Source: Gadus chalcogrammus (taxonomy: Eukaryota; Chordata; Actinopteri; Gadiformes; Gadidae). From it: a stretch of 64,000 bases of DNA. This document shows, one piece after another, positions 23,401 to 34,696 of this stretch. The notes under the pieces are model-generated. The model made no database searches. It was not told the DNA's origin and saw nothing but the letters and a program-made list of their open reading frames with translations. Numbering within the stretch: position 1 is the stretch's first letter; the number at the start of each line of letters is the position of its first letter. The stretch covers positions 12,450,001 to 12,514,000 of the forward strand of contig NC_079419.1 of assembly GCF_026213295.1 (NCBI RefSeq). Direction: 5' to 3'. A program made the position numbers and the translations under genes.

Positions 23401-24876
23401 CAGCGGACGCTTGGTGGGGATGTATGTACAAGAGGCAACCGTACGCAGGCCCAGTTGAGATTGCCTAATGTGAGCACAGGCCAGCGGCGAGGGGAATTGT
23501 ACTTGAGTACGGTACAGGGCGACTTTGCCTAGCGTGAGTGGGCCCTAAAAGCACTGCAAAACCAACACAGGTTCAGTGGGGTATACGACGAACATCGATG
23601 AACATACCCAGGCTTTCTTGGGAAAGCCTGGATCGGATCAGAGCTAAATGGTTCGAGCCAGGTTTTCCGCTTTAGGTTCAATGCGCGTTCACTTGAAAGG
23701 GCCGTTTATCGTGTCATTTTACTCACCTTTACAAACTGGATAGATCAAGAAGTCTATATAAATGTGTATAAGTGTAAAGATTCTTCATATTGTCTACAAA
23801 ATAACTATGCCAAATGCAGAATTGTAAGCCATTAATCCCAATAGAATGATGATTTCAAAATGCCTAAGCAACGTCCAACCTGCCTTATTCTATAATTTAG
23901 GGAATCACTTTAAATACACCCTATGTAAGAAATGTATTGCATATGTTTTCAACCGCTGAGATGTAGCGGCAACGGCGTAGTGGATTTGTACAAGACCCGA
24001 AAGCCAGCGACCAGGTTCAAAACTCGCCGGTCTATCATGTCTTTTACCACCATAGATGTGGTGCCAGCACGGCCTTGAAAAAAGGGTTAAAGTTCAAAAT
24101 AAGCACAAAAATATAATTCCATAACCTTTAGTGAATAAGTATTCCATATGCATGAGAATTGGGACTTTAAGCTTCACATAAATGCGCGTCACTTGGGAGT
24201 CGAACCCCCCGCGCAGAGATTCAAGACTGACGCGCTACCTCCACTCTACCACTTAAGCATTGTTTACATAAGGTCCAACAAGGACATTAAAATAGCGTAT
24301 ACCCTCTGATGAGAACCTGAATCTCTCATAAAGAATATTCTCAGGCAATGCTTAGGGATTGGTCCCGAAAGAGCCTCTGTCGGAGAGACGACTGTACGAA
24401 ACGGGCTCCGAGGTCCACGGGAAAACCCAGTAATGGTGACACCATTGTCAAAGGAGGGGCTAGGAAGCTGCGCACGCCGATCTAACCCGATACTTAGCTG
24501 AAAACCTGCTCCCGACCAGGTTTGGTTGAGAACATAAGTCACCATGGTGATACAGCGACGCTAAAAGAGATTGACTTTCGTGTCCCAGCTATCCCAGGCT
24601 TTTGAGCGCAAATACCTCGCTAACCCACTAATCAAGGTTCGTAGTACAGGCCACTGGCCTCCATTGCCGCGTCTGCGGGGTCCTTGCATTGTGTCGACGT
24701 GGAACCATAATCAGCCTTTTAGTCACCAGTTGACCTCCCTGCAGGCGTTCTTTGACCTCCTGCGTGAGATCCGTGGCCGGAAGATGGAGGATGGAAAAGA
24801 GAAAGGCGGGAAGAAAAAGAAGAGTCTGCTTCAGAGGATCAGAGACCGCTGCTGCTGTTGGTCGCGCTCCAGCTGA
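20429..24876 (+). CDS. rala: Ral-A type small GTPase (4 coding exons, 209 aa)
   Basis: Ras-superfamily GTPase controlling exocyst-dependent exocytosis and membrane traffic. Exons: 20429-20542, 21075-21283, 21773-21947, 24745-24876; phases join cleanly to 209 codons plus stop. All G-motifs are present: GSGGVGKS (21-28), effector [10 protein letters not shown] (43-52), DTAGQE (68-73), NKSD (127-130) and ETSAK (155-159). The sequence resembles RALA and RALB closely; the rala call rests on synteny with mplkip and inhba. Odd point: the C-terminus reads [13 protein letters not shown] then stop, so the cysteines at 202-204 are followed by five residues and there is no terminal CaaX box (human RALA ends CCIL). 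This could be a diverged paralogue, an alternative last exon, or an error. The coding start is preceded by a 5'UTR acceptor near 20408. Intron 3 is filled with transposon-derived sequence. Confidence 0.9.
21637..21733 (-). other. Antisense exon-like block in rala intron 2
   Basis: On the minus strand, CATTCAG (acceptor) ends at 21734 and a GTAGAC donor starts at 21636. The 97 nt between them read in one frame as [20 protein letters not shown] and on through [12 protein letters not shown]. The block sits only 40 nt from rala exon 3 on the other strand. No family recognised. Its exit phase (one spare nucleotide) does not match the longest frame of the candidate terminal exon at 19979-20227, so an exon between them, or chance, must be allowed for. 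Confidence 0.25.
22205..22345. mobile_element. Short inverted-repeat element remnant in rala intron 3
   Basis: Two related segments containing 'ttgaggcaac' and 'gcaaggg' (about 22232-22247 and 22318-22350) flank a GC-richer core, suggesting a small non-autonomous element interrupted or followed by the larger inverted-repeat element at 22368. Boundaries not resolved. Confidence 0.3.
22368..23548. mobile_element. About 1.2-kb non-autonomous DNA transposon with inverted ends
   Basis: The left end contains CACTCACACTAGGCCATCTG then ACTCAAGTAC. The right end, read on the opposite strand, contains CACTCACGCTAGGCAAAGTC then GTACTCAAGTAC. The terminal inverted repeats are about 45-60 nt, and a subterminal ACTCAAGTAC recurs near 22453. 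No transposase frame survives inside, so it is a deletion derivative. Located in rala intron 3. The superfamily (perhaps hAT) cannot be fixed without target-site evidence. Confidence 0.55.
23590..24610. mobile_element. Probable degraded DNA transposon with a tRNA-like insert
   Basis: CCCAGGCTTTCTTGGG occurs near 23609 and CCCAGGCTTTTGAGC near 24595. Inner segments such as AGCCAGGTTTTCCGC and ACCTGCTCCCGACCAGGTTT resemble one another in inverted order. CCATGGTGATACAGCGACGC near 24541 is typical of repeat ends. A tRNA-like segment lies inside at about 24183-24258. Boundaries are approximate. Confidence 0.35.
24183..24258 (-). pseudogene. tRNA-like sequence (SINE head or tRNA pseudogene)
   Basis: On the minus strand it shows an A-box-like part (TAGAGTGGAGGTAGCGCG), an anticodon-like loop (CTTGAA) and a B box (GGTTCGACTCCC). 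The acceptor and anticodon stems do not pair well, so it is not a functional tRNA. It most resembles a degenerate tRNA-Ser-type head. Confidence 0.4.
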
Positions 24877-26307
24877 GGAGGCTGGGCCAGACAAACGGCC
24901 CTTTGTCTCTGTTTCTACCCCTCCTCCTTGTCACTAGAGAACCACAGCTGGAGGTGGACCACACCGCTCCCAGTGGTACCCAGAGCCAACAGGTCAAAGA
25001 CTCAAACGTTCCCATCGTACCTGTGGGGGACAGGAGCTTGTATGGCCGCGAGTAAGTTTGCTTTCCTGGCATTTGTTAATACAGGCTGAATGTTTTAAAG
25101 AAAATAGACAACATAGTGATGTTCCTTTTAGAAGTTAATAATTTGCAGCTGAAGTATAATGGCAGCTTACCGAGTGCTGCATGACTGTGTGGTTGTGGCA
25201 AAGTGTCAAGAGTAATTGTGGTACATATTAATAGAGGCTGATAACCGGTTAACTGCTGAGAAATTGATGTAAGCTCTTAATGGAAATTGTGCTTGTCAGT
25301 CTATTTATAAACCTTACTTGAGCATTTTAAGTTTATTGTAAACGGGTTTATCATTGTGCGCAACTGTCAAATTAAAGCCATATTTACACTACATTAAAGT
25401 TCTCGTTTTCTTCAACTCATGCCAATCTGTTTTGACAATAGTTCAACATGGCCCATAGCCCCACATGTTTGCTGTATTTCTCCTTAACACCCTATGAGGA
25501 GCATTCATCTCAATCACTCTGTCCTAGCCATAACCGTATCAAAGCTTCAACAAGAAAATACGATAATTGCATGCCATTGGTAATCCATCATGCGGAGACA
25601 CTGGCTTCTGGAAAATGTTGGCTACATGAAGAGAAAAAAAATTGAATCTGTAGTAAGAGTTTTGCATGGTTTGATTATGGATTACTTGACGACCAGCAGT
25701 TAAAGCCTGAATTTGTAGTGCAAGCTCAAATTAATTAAGACATTTATGAAGCCGAAATGTTTAAGATTTCAGAATTATGTTATAATGGGTTAATATCCTG
25801 ACATACAGTGTATCAAAGTACAGTTTAAATTAGCTTGTGCATTCATTAAAATATGAAAATGATTAATTTCAATCCAGGAGAAATAATTAATGGAAATCAC
25901 ATGTATAACAAATGTTTTAATTTCTAAAAAACGTAAACATGCTTTTGAATTGATTTTAAAATAGTTTGTAAAATACTAACAATACTCCATAAAATGATAT
26001 TCAATTACGGTTAACATTTCAAAACGGTATATGTACAGTTACATAAAGGGGCCAAGGTATTTATGACATCTTGTAGTAAATACATTCCCTGGGATTTGAC
26101 CTTTTAGCCGTCGGATGATTAAAATGCTGTTTTTGAGTTCATGTAGAACAAACTTCAAAATCAAAATACCTGAGAAAATAGGTAATATATACGCTGGTGA
26201 TATTTTCAATCTGCAAAATAAAAACTGACGTTCCTAATTACAAATTCATCAAGATAACGCCCGAAGTGAGTTTCGCCCTACTATCCCATCGCAATCCAAC
26301 ATTGTCC
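24877..26307. other. rala 3'UTR and rala-mplkip intergenic region
   Basis: No further coding sequence. ATTAAA at 25371-25376 is a candidate rala poly(A) signal, giving a 0.5-kb 3'UTR. The rest is AT-rich and mostly unique. CDK13 lies here in human; no kinase exon was seen. Confidence 0.45.
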
Positions 26308-27019
26308 TTAGAAATATCTCGTGGTTTTGCCTGTGTGGAAAGTGTTCGGCGTACTGCTTTTGGTCCCCGTTTGTGTAACCTCCACTGGCTTTAGGCTAGC
26401 CCAGGGGTCCTGTACCATGGACGGGCTGTAATACTTCTCCACTCCGCCACCGCCCCTCTCCCTGACAAACGGGGTGGATGTCTGCGGTGAACCCTTTAAA
26501 GAAAGATTAATTCGGTATTAAGTATGAGAAAAGGTCGACGGCTGTTCCCAGCATGTAAAATACGAATTCATAGACAATGTACGCAAACCATATAAATGTT
26601 AACATGTCCACCAACACCCTCCACTATGAAGGTTGTGTGTTTACCTGAAAGCCACGACGATACGGGGAAGGACTGTGCGTTTGGTACGGAGACTGGTGCC
26701 TATAGGACTGACCACCGCGGCCGTTCCCGTCCTGTCTGCGCGGTGTACGCATGGGTGAGGATGTGTTACCATAATACCCCTCACTCGGCCCAAAACTCCT
26801 GTTATTGTTACCGAAATCTCTCGAGGAATTAGGAGAACCCCCAAAGTTTCCGAATCGTTGTCCGGTAGAGGGGGAACCAGACCCGCGGTACCCCAATGTG
26901 GGTGGGCAAAACCTTCCTCCGTCGCCGCTGCCTTGGTTGTCCGCTCCGGGGCTCCTGAAACCTCCCATCGGCGGCCTCATTCCACCCGGGCTTGGAAATC
27001 TCGTGTTACCTCTCTGCAT
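26308..27019 (-). CDS. mplkip: M-phase-specific PLK1-interacting protein (TTDN1), 2 exons
   Basis: Small disordered nuclear protein; the human gene is mutated in non-photosensitive trichothiodystrophy and its product binds PLK1. Exons on the minus strand: 27019-26645 (125 codons, donor CAG/GTAAAC) and 26481-26308 (acceptor ACCGCAG, stop TAA at 26310-26308), giving 182 aa (human 179, also two exons). It starts MQRGNTRFPSPGGMRPPMGG and is rich in Gly, Ser, Pro and Arg with SP sites. The second exon carries the conserved C-terminus: TSTPFVRERG, KYYSPSMVQDPWASLKPV and HTGKTTRYF. It ends in F, whereas human ends FC. The 163-bp intron is compact. Order and strand relative to rala and inhba match human 7p14. 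Confidence 0.9.
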
Positions 27020-27104
27020 CTTACACTGTTATATAAAACAGTGAGTAAATATTTTTCACCTGTTTCAGCTCCTAACTATCTCCAAATGAAGTGAGTTTAC
27101 TACC

Positions 27105-27225
27105 TGCGTAGTCTCGCAAAGCCAGACCAAACTACAGCAAGTAGAATACTACCTGCGAGACTCCCGCTTCTGTTATTATTGAGTACTAAACCGGAACCGG
27201 AAATACTTTATCCTCAAGGCGTTTT
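27105..27225 (-). promoter_or_regulatory. mplkip: Putative mplkip promoter with transposon-like segment
   Basis: Just upstream of the mplkip start (minus strand). CCGGAACCGGAAATAC at about 27190-27206 holds two GGAA cores typical of ETS-family sites in housekeeping promoters. The adjacent segment 27107-27170 carries two copies of 'ctacctgcg' about 45 nt apart plus GTCTCGCAAAGCCAGACC, which looks like a fragment of a dispersed teleost repeat. No TATA box. Confidence 0.3.
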
Positions 27226-28084
27226 TGGTTTCGGTCCGTCCACCAGCCGTTGCACTGCCACCTAGTTGTAACATTTAGTATGACGTCTCTATTATTGTTT
27301 ATATTCACTGTGTTCACGTCAGTTAGGTTTATTATGAAATATTTTCAACTCAATCGAGCAATCGTATACATCATATACATCTCTAAATTTGAATTATAAT
27401 GCTTTTCAAACAAACTTATAATGCTTTTCAAACAAACAAACTTTTTCAAACAAAACGGTTGCTAGGTGTTGTGCTCATTCGAGGGGCAAGTACCGGTAGT
27501 AGGCCCACTGGGCCATTAGTAGCAAGATCAGACAGAGAAGGACGGACTGGAGAAACAATGACTCAGGTATCCGCTCATTAGACTCACATTCTACATGAAT
27601 AGATGCCCTTTGTTAATTTGCTTTGCATACTAAAATATTAAACTGAAACTTTGACTACCTTGACCTGCATCTGGTCTACAGAGAAACAAGTCAATCAAAG
27701 TTATGTAACACTGTAATGTAGCAATTACATCTTACAAACTAAATCCTCATTAAGGACTACATTTTATAACCCATACTAATTTTTTCACGTTAGAATGTCA
27801 AGTGAGACGAAATCTGACGGGCACAATATACAACATTCATGCTATCAACAACATCCAGATGTGTTGTTGCGGTCCCTAAAAGCCATTTGAGTCTGTGACT
27901 CACATGACTGCTAATGGTGGTACCATTACTGTGATAGCAGTTTTGTACTGTAATCTTGACCAAATCCTTTGCATAGGTTAAAAGTGTGTTTGATATTTTG
28001 AATTCAGCCAAGTTGGCTTATAAGGAGTATTATGACTAGAATCAAAATGGCTGTGTGTTGTAGCATCATATTATCTCATGTTAT

Positions 28085-28245
28085 ACAGGGGCAGGATGTT
28101 GTACTGGCTAGGGTGTTAGCCGAAATGCCCTGGGTTCGATACCCCATTCCCACAGTCTACCTGTAGACATCCTTGGGCGATGCGATACCCCAACCCCCTA
28201 CCTGCTCTTTATTAATGACATCTGCAAAACGACCTCAGGGAAAAT
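28085..28245 (+). mobile_element. tRNA-derived SINE
   Basis: Same architecture as the copy at 2140: tRNA-like head with TGGGTTCGATACCCC (B box), then CAGTCTACCTGTAGACATCC, then CCAACCCCCTACCTGCTC and an 'aaaacgacctc' tail. Confidence 0.65.
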
Positions 28246-30855
28246 GATAACTTCAAAAAACATGTGAATGGGCAGAGAAACATATTCTCGTTAGACCTTC
28301 CGAAGCCTTCGCCCTTCCCAGCATTCCCCCAAAAGCCCCCTGCTGAACTAAGCTTCATCCCCGAGTAAATAAACCCAGCTAGAGAACATTAGGGCTGGCC
28401 GGTCCATGCTGGTTTTGTTGCCTAATTAGAAAGAAGAGTTGGCTGGCCTATTTAGAGCCCAGGACACGGGCTGCTAGGTCAGCTATCACAGCAGAGAAGA
28501 GCTGTGCGCTACACTGGAGCTTGACTTAGCACAAGGTCCTGCCCTGTGTTGTGCCCCCCCCACCACCCCACAACCCCAAAACCCAGTATCCCCGGGGCCA
28601 ATGGGCCCACCTCGAGGTCGGAGTCTCTGTTTATTTAAAGCCGTAGGTCTCAGCACTTCCCAAACACCACCACCACCTCCACCACCTCCACCACCACCAG
28701 ATTCATGCTCTGATTGCTGACTGGATCCATCCGGCTTCATGCTTTGCTGACCCGGTTCCCTTCGAGAGGGCCCGGGCCCCGAGAGTTGGCTGATTGTCCC
28801 TCTCTGGATAGTTTGGCAGGACGTTATCCACTTGGGGCATCTTTTTACATACCCCGTGATGACTCATCGTCCACCCTCTTTGAAGGTCTCCATTGGGTCA
28901 TTCTTTGGGAATCTGTTCATCAGAATCCTGTGAGTTTCTGTCCCTGGACAGTGGCCTGTATGTTCATTTGTTCTCTCGCTCCTCATTCATGCATTCCGAC
29001 ACGGAGCCCAGAACCTAGATCCACAGTGAGGCCTGATTATTGGATGGCTTTTCAAAACGATCTTATTCTTGCCTGATTAGCTTCTATTTTTTATGTAAAA
29101 CAGCTGACAAGATGCAGCAAATGGTTTTTAATGTGAAATATAGCATGAATCCTTCCAATCTTGATTATAATCTGTCCAGCCACATTTTTGGAGTTTATGG
29201 ATGAAACCATGTTGGTTATTAACCATTCTTTGGTACTTCCCGTCACTCATTCCATCATTCATTCTACATTGTCAATGTTATTTGGTTGAGTTCCACTAGA
29301 GAGCAGCAGAAAGAAGGATAATTCCTTCTAGGAATTAATAGTTCTAAGGATAATTCAAAGGGTCCTCCTGTCCTCTTCGGAGATAGGTAAGGTATTAATT
29401 GACAGTTATTCTTGTTCTTAGCCCTCAAATTAATTAGTGAGGCTCTGTGCTATTAATTAAGAAACCTGCAAAAGGGAGACGGTTTGATTGATTCAGATCT
29501 TATTGGGGTCTTAAGTAAATGTACAATTATATATTACCCAAGTAAATCGAATACATTTAAATGCAGTACTCATTGCTTTAATAAGCAATAAAAAACACTC
29601 TCTTGCCACTTAATGATAAACACTTAATGCACAGATAATGTACCATGAGATAATTGCCCTAACACATAATAACAAAAATGTCTGTGTTCTCGGCCAATGT
29701 GTTCGAATGAACGTTGAAAGACTAAAGTTATGGGGGCATGCTTACATTCCTTAACACAAAGGCTTTCCAAGCTGCTAGCTATTAAAAGAAAGAAAACAGA
29801 TTAGCAAACATTATGTTATAGGACACCAGCTTCAGGGAGTCGGCTGTGAACTGAGACGCCCAGACAATAACTCCCTTTTGTTGTGAGAACTTGCTTTGAT
29901 CCTATGTCCCAAAGCACCACGTTTCTGTTAAAAGTCCATTGGCTGGCATGTTCGATCTAAAGCCACCCCACGCCCTCCTACTCTCAACCACGAGAAAGGT
30001 CCAATCACGGTAAACTGATTATTAGCATCTAAAAGGAAATGATGGAGCGCACCATTAGTACTGCTTCCCTGTTTTGTTCTCCGGTCAGTGGATGCTCACA
30101 GGTAATCATCAGCCATCAGCGATCTAATCAAGTACCCAGCCGCTGAGAGTCCAAAGCATTCGACTAATTGACTAACTGAATATATGGCCTTCTGCAGCCC
30201 TTGGAGGCTCTGAGAAAAATGCCTTTACAGCTATACATTTATTTAACAGATTTGACCATAACTCCCTTCATAGTTTGCTCTAACATATTTTTTTACAAAA
30301 CTCATTGCTTACCATTTTTTAACAGACAGTAGTTGTTGGTTTTTACGAGATTTGGGAGCAGTTGGTGCCCTGAAGAAACGTTGGTTGTGTGGATGCCACG
30401 AAACTGAAACGAGGCGGCGAGCCAAGTAGCGATGACTAGTAAACAGAGAAGTCCTTGTAGGGCGTTTTATTTTTATTTCCTCTGAAATACATTAAGACAT
30501 CACACCAGGAGGCTGTAGCTAAGCAGTGCCGTGGCGTTGGCGAGTTCTCGTCAAGCTGGTGTAAATTTAGAAAGTTCATCTGCGTCCACCTACTGTCACG
30601 TTTTACAACTTCCCACCTCCGTGACTTCAGCACTGACTCAGACCCCCTCCCCCCTCCACCTTCTTCTCTCCCCCTCCTCCCTCCTCCTTATTCGCCTCCC
30701 CCGCTCCAGGCTGGGGAAGCAAGAGGGGAGCCACTGAGGAGGAGGGGGAGGAGAATTTGTGGAATCTCCCTCCTTCTCTCTCCCTCTACGCTCTCTCTTT
30801 CCTTCCCTCCCTTTTTCTTTCTATCTGTTCTCTACCTCCCTCTTTCTTCATTTTG

Positions 30856-30857
<2 letters not shown>

Positions 30858-30927
<70 letters not shown>

Positions 30928-31085
30928 CTTCCCCCATTGATACTCCTATCTCTCTCCATCTCTACATCACCTCTCTCTCTCCATCTCTCCATCAACTCTC
31001 TGTCTCTACATCACCTCTCTCTCTCCATCTCTACATCCCCTCTCTCTCGTCGTCTCTAAATCACCTCTCTCTCTCTCTGCTCCAC
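30858..31085. repeat. (CT)n microsatellite and CT-rich minisatellite
   Basis: A pure CT run to 30924 is followed by degenerate repeats of the type CATCTCTACATCACCTCTCT. The wider polypyrimidine region starts near 30650. Confidence 0.9.
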
Positions 31086-31429
31086 TCCTTCTCTCCCTTC
31101 TGCTGCCAGGCATGAGTAATATCTGATGGAGAGGTGTGGAGAGGCTCATTGTGTGGGCGTCTGGACATGAGCAAGTGGACACAGTGTTAAAAACAAAGTA
31201 AACTAATCGTGTGAATATTGGAATGTCTTTAATATTTTATTGATTCTGAGGAACTCTTTAATCTGACCACTGAATTGTTACTATTCAACTACTACTACTG
31301 CTATCAATTGATTAATATAATTTTGAATGGCAGGATGAAAGCAATGTTTGTTTGTTTTTTAAGTAAATTATTGGGCTGGGAGGGTAATTCGCTACAACCT
31401 CCTCACGAAAACTCCTCTACCAATGTCGC

Positions 31430-31600
31430 TACGCCTACATCCAATTCCTCCACCTTTTAAAAACCACCACAACTGCCTTAACCACCAACTACTACCCAAT
31501 CCTATAGCACTTTAACAACCCGTATACAACCAACCAATAGATCACCATCAACCATCCCCTTTTATCAGCCATAACCAACCTTACCAGCGCATTGGCTCAA
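31430..31600. other. G-depleted, ACC-rich tract
   Basis: On the plus strand this stretch has only a handful of G in about 150 bases and is built of ACC, AACC and CAACC words. It is not a clean tandem repeat. Possibly an eroded (ACC)n repeat; organellar origin was considered but no mitochondrial gene is recognisable. Confidence 0.5.
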
Positions 31601-32869
31601 CTATTATCATTACAACATGGGCAATCAAGGCCGCCTAACAGTTTCAAGTCTTTTTAAATAGGTTCACTTTACTTATTTACTTCAAAGCAGATGAAACTGA
31701 GTCAACTCTTTTGGTGTACATTCAAAGAAATTGTTACATGTCGTTGGGATCGGCTCAGATGTGTCACATGCTTGGATCACATATTCGTCAACACTCTGAA
31801 TCTACAGATCATCACGCCACTGCCCACAGTCCCCTTGCCTTTAACGGCTCTGCGTTCTATTTATAAGAAACACTGATGAGGTGTCCAGATACAATTTCTC
31901 AAACATTCCCTAACCATTATACCAAAGCTAAAATGCTTTAATTATCTGCATTAACCCAGTCCTGGTCTGCTTGAAACCTCAGTCCAGCTGTTTGTTAACT
32001 TGCATTAGAAACAGTTAACATTTTTTTCAGTTTGACAGAAACCAACTCAGTCTGACTTGGTTCTATGTGTATAAAGGATGAATGTAAGGTAATATGGAAA
32101 AGATCTTTGAGTGGCCACTGGTTAGAAAAGCGCTATCAGTCCATTTATCATTTGCCCAGTCTGTAAAAGGAGAGTATGAGTTGGAAATTAACAGAGAACT
32201 GAGAGATGAATGATACAGTACAATAACACTATAAGACCGTTGGCCCTGGGTCCTTTGCAATGTTTATAGGAAATGTAATATCACTTTTAATATTAATAGT
32301 AATAATATGAATTGGTAATATAGAAATATAAAATTCAACACTTTTTTTTCCTTTTTCTGAATCTCATAATTTTTTTTATATTAGTGTGTGTGTGGTGTGT
32401 TGTTTTGTTTGCTGTTTGTGAATCTCATTATACGTTATATCATTATTCTCAAGATGAGAAGAATACGTAGAAATTACATAATTCTCTCTAGTTAATCATT
32501 CATAATTACAATCTTTTTAACGTTGTAGATCCATTTTGCAAATCATACCCCCGTATCTCTTCTGGGAGTTATTCTCTGCTGAAACCAGCAGGCAGTTCCC
32601 ACAGATTGGTCATTCTTCTTGTCGTCAAGGTTCATGTACTTTGACTATTTGTCCAAATTCCTTCCTTATTGACTTAATCATTTATCATTAGATAGTAGAC
32701 TCTTCGCTCCCCCTTTTCCCTGTTTACACACTGTACAGGATTGAGAAAAGCCCTGCAATGAACCCAGGCTGTTTCGAAAGTTTCTGAATGGTAAAGTTCA
32801 CCCTAGTTCACTGACAAGAAATGTGTAATATGGGTGAACTGTGAATGAAGAGACGGGTCGTAACGGATC

Positions 32870-33440
32870 AGGTAGAGGTTAGACAGTGAATACAGAGAAA
32901 GGTCATTAAGAAGCAGTTAGGGGTCAAAAAGTGTATACAGGGACAGGTCATGAAGGAGCAGGTAGGGGTTAGACAGTGAATACAAACAGGTGATTAAGGA
33001 GCAGGTAGGGGTTAGACAGTGAATATAGAGACAGGTGATTAAGGAGCAGGTAGGGGTTAGACAGTGAATACAGAGACAGGTGATTAAGGAGCAGGTAGGG
33101 GTTAGATAGTGAATACAGAGACAGGTCATTAAGGAGTAGGTAGGGGTTAGGCAGTGAATACAGAGACAGATGATTAAGGAGCAGGGGTTAGACAGTGAAT
33201 ACAGAGACAGGTGATCAACGAGCAGGTAGGGGTTAGACAGTGAATACAGGGGCAGGTCATTAAGGACGAGGTATTGGTTAGACAGTGAATACAGGGACAG
33301 GTCATTAAGGAGGCGGTAGGGGTTAGACAGTGAATACAGGGACAGGTCATTAAGGAGGCGGTAGGGGTTAGACAGTGAATATAGAGACAGGTCATTAGGA
33401 GCATGTAGGGGTTGGACAGTGCATAAGGAGACATCAAGAA
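32870..33440 (-). repeat. 45-bp minisatellite derived from a SINE tail (minus orientation)
   Basis: About a dozen units of roughly 45 bp. On the minus strand each reads CTAACCCCTACCTGCTCCTT, then AATCACCTGTCTCTG and TATTCACTGT. The first part is the SINE body segment seen at about 2248-2267. Because 45 is divisible by three, the array leaves a 196-codon open frame on the minus strand (repeats of NDLSLYSLSNPYRLL), which is not a gene. Confidence 0.85.
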
Positions 33441-34125
33441 ACAGGTTGAGATAGACAGTGAATACATTGATAAACAATGTTGGACATTGGTTACAGATGC
33501 AAGGCATTAAGCGGGTAGGGGTCTATGGCCCTGTTTGCACAAGAAAAAGATGATATCCTGTGTACGTGAAAGGCCCAACATGGTCACAACCGCCTCAGCC
33601 TGTTAACACGTAGGGGCAGAGAGAGATGGGCGGAGACGTAGTTAAGGTGATACCAGTGTACATACCAGTGTACATGGCTTTGGATAATGCGGCGAATCGT
33701 GGTTTAACAATAGAAAGCAAGGTTTAGGACTTGTGGAATTGTGAGACAGGTAAGCACAGCCCAGATATGTTTCAGATTATTATGTATATGACACGCCCCC
33801 ATGCTTTTTATTGGTTGACGACAGGTGACGTAGGAGCTCAGCACATGACGTGATGAGAGATTCGGTCTAGACAACAACAGATCTGTAGCCCAACTAGATG
33901 AATGTTGTGTACAGCTCCTCTGGAGGCGGTTTGGACAACAGCTGTCTACGTCTCTCGTGTAAATGTTGAGACGGGGAATGCATTTCTCTCTGCAATCTCA
34001 TGACCGTTATTAAACTGAGATTTTAAGAAATATTGAAAGAAAACTGTACTCTCTTTCATTAGAAACAAATTGGAGGCAGATGGGCTCCCCTTTAGTGATA
34101 GTGATGTGCTGATTGGTTTTTATTG

Positions 34126-34268
34126 TAGAGTAAGACAGGAAGTTACGGGAGAGAGAGGGGAAGACATGCAGCAACGGACCACGGGCAGGTATCGTACCCC
34201 GGAGGACTGCGGTGAGGACTAGGTCTTAATGGTTCGCGCTCGACCCGGTGAACCACCTGGTCGCCCCC
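34126..34268 (-). mobile_element. tRNA-derived SINE (second family)
   Basis: On the minus strand: GGGCGACCAGGTGGTTCACC (A-box side), GGGGTACGATACCTGCCCGT (degraded B box), then GTTGCTGCATGTCTTCCCCT and CTCTCTCCCGTAACTTCCTG. This order, including the 'gctgcatgtcttcccc' body, is typical of a widespread teleost SINE group. Confidence 0.65.
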
Positions 34269-34673
34269 TGTTATCATTTATTAATAAGGTTACTCTACAC
34301 CGTGTTCTCCCACATGCCAACCCTGTCTTTGTATTTGCTAAATCACCCTGAGGCCCTTCATCTGTCCCCGTGGGTCCAGTAGTCCAACAGAACGTCTGTT
34401 TAGAGAGAGACAGTGGTCACAACCTCCTCCCGGTCAGCAGGACTTTTTGGGGCACAGCGCCGTAAACCCAGAAGGAGAGTTCATAACCCCGTCGGCATGT
34501 ACCCCCGGAGAAGAGGGGAGAGAAGAGGGGAAAACATGAAAAGAGAGGCAGAAGGGTGGGCGAAAGAGGACATTCAAGGAAAGAGGAAAAAACAACAGGA
34601 GCCGTTCAGTCTGTACAGTCCTGCTCCAGTTTTCACCCGTCAAACAAAGAGCTGGCGGTTAGGTTTCTCTCCG

Positions 34674-34696
34674 CCCCCCCCCCCCCCCCCCCCCCC
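34674..34696. repeat. Poly-C run
   Basis: 23 consecutive C. Similar runs lie at 38647-38668 (22 C) and 39306-39335 (30 C), both inside the inhba intron. On the inhba sense strand these are poly-G. Confidence 0.95.

Noticed and set aside
24183..24258. Functional tRNA gene
   Set aside because: The B box is good but the acceptor and anticodon stems do not pair; better explained as a SINE head or pseudogene.
32870..33440. CRISPR-like regularly spaced repeats
   Set aside because: Units are contiguous tandem copies with no unique spacers, and the window is vertebrate nuclear DNA.
32917..33507. 196-codon minus-strand frame with 15-residue repeats
   Set aside because: Produced by a 45-bp non-coding minisatellite; no start context, no homology, and the unit matches a SINE body.
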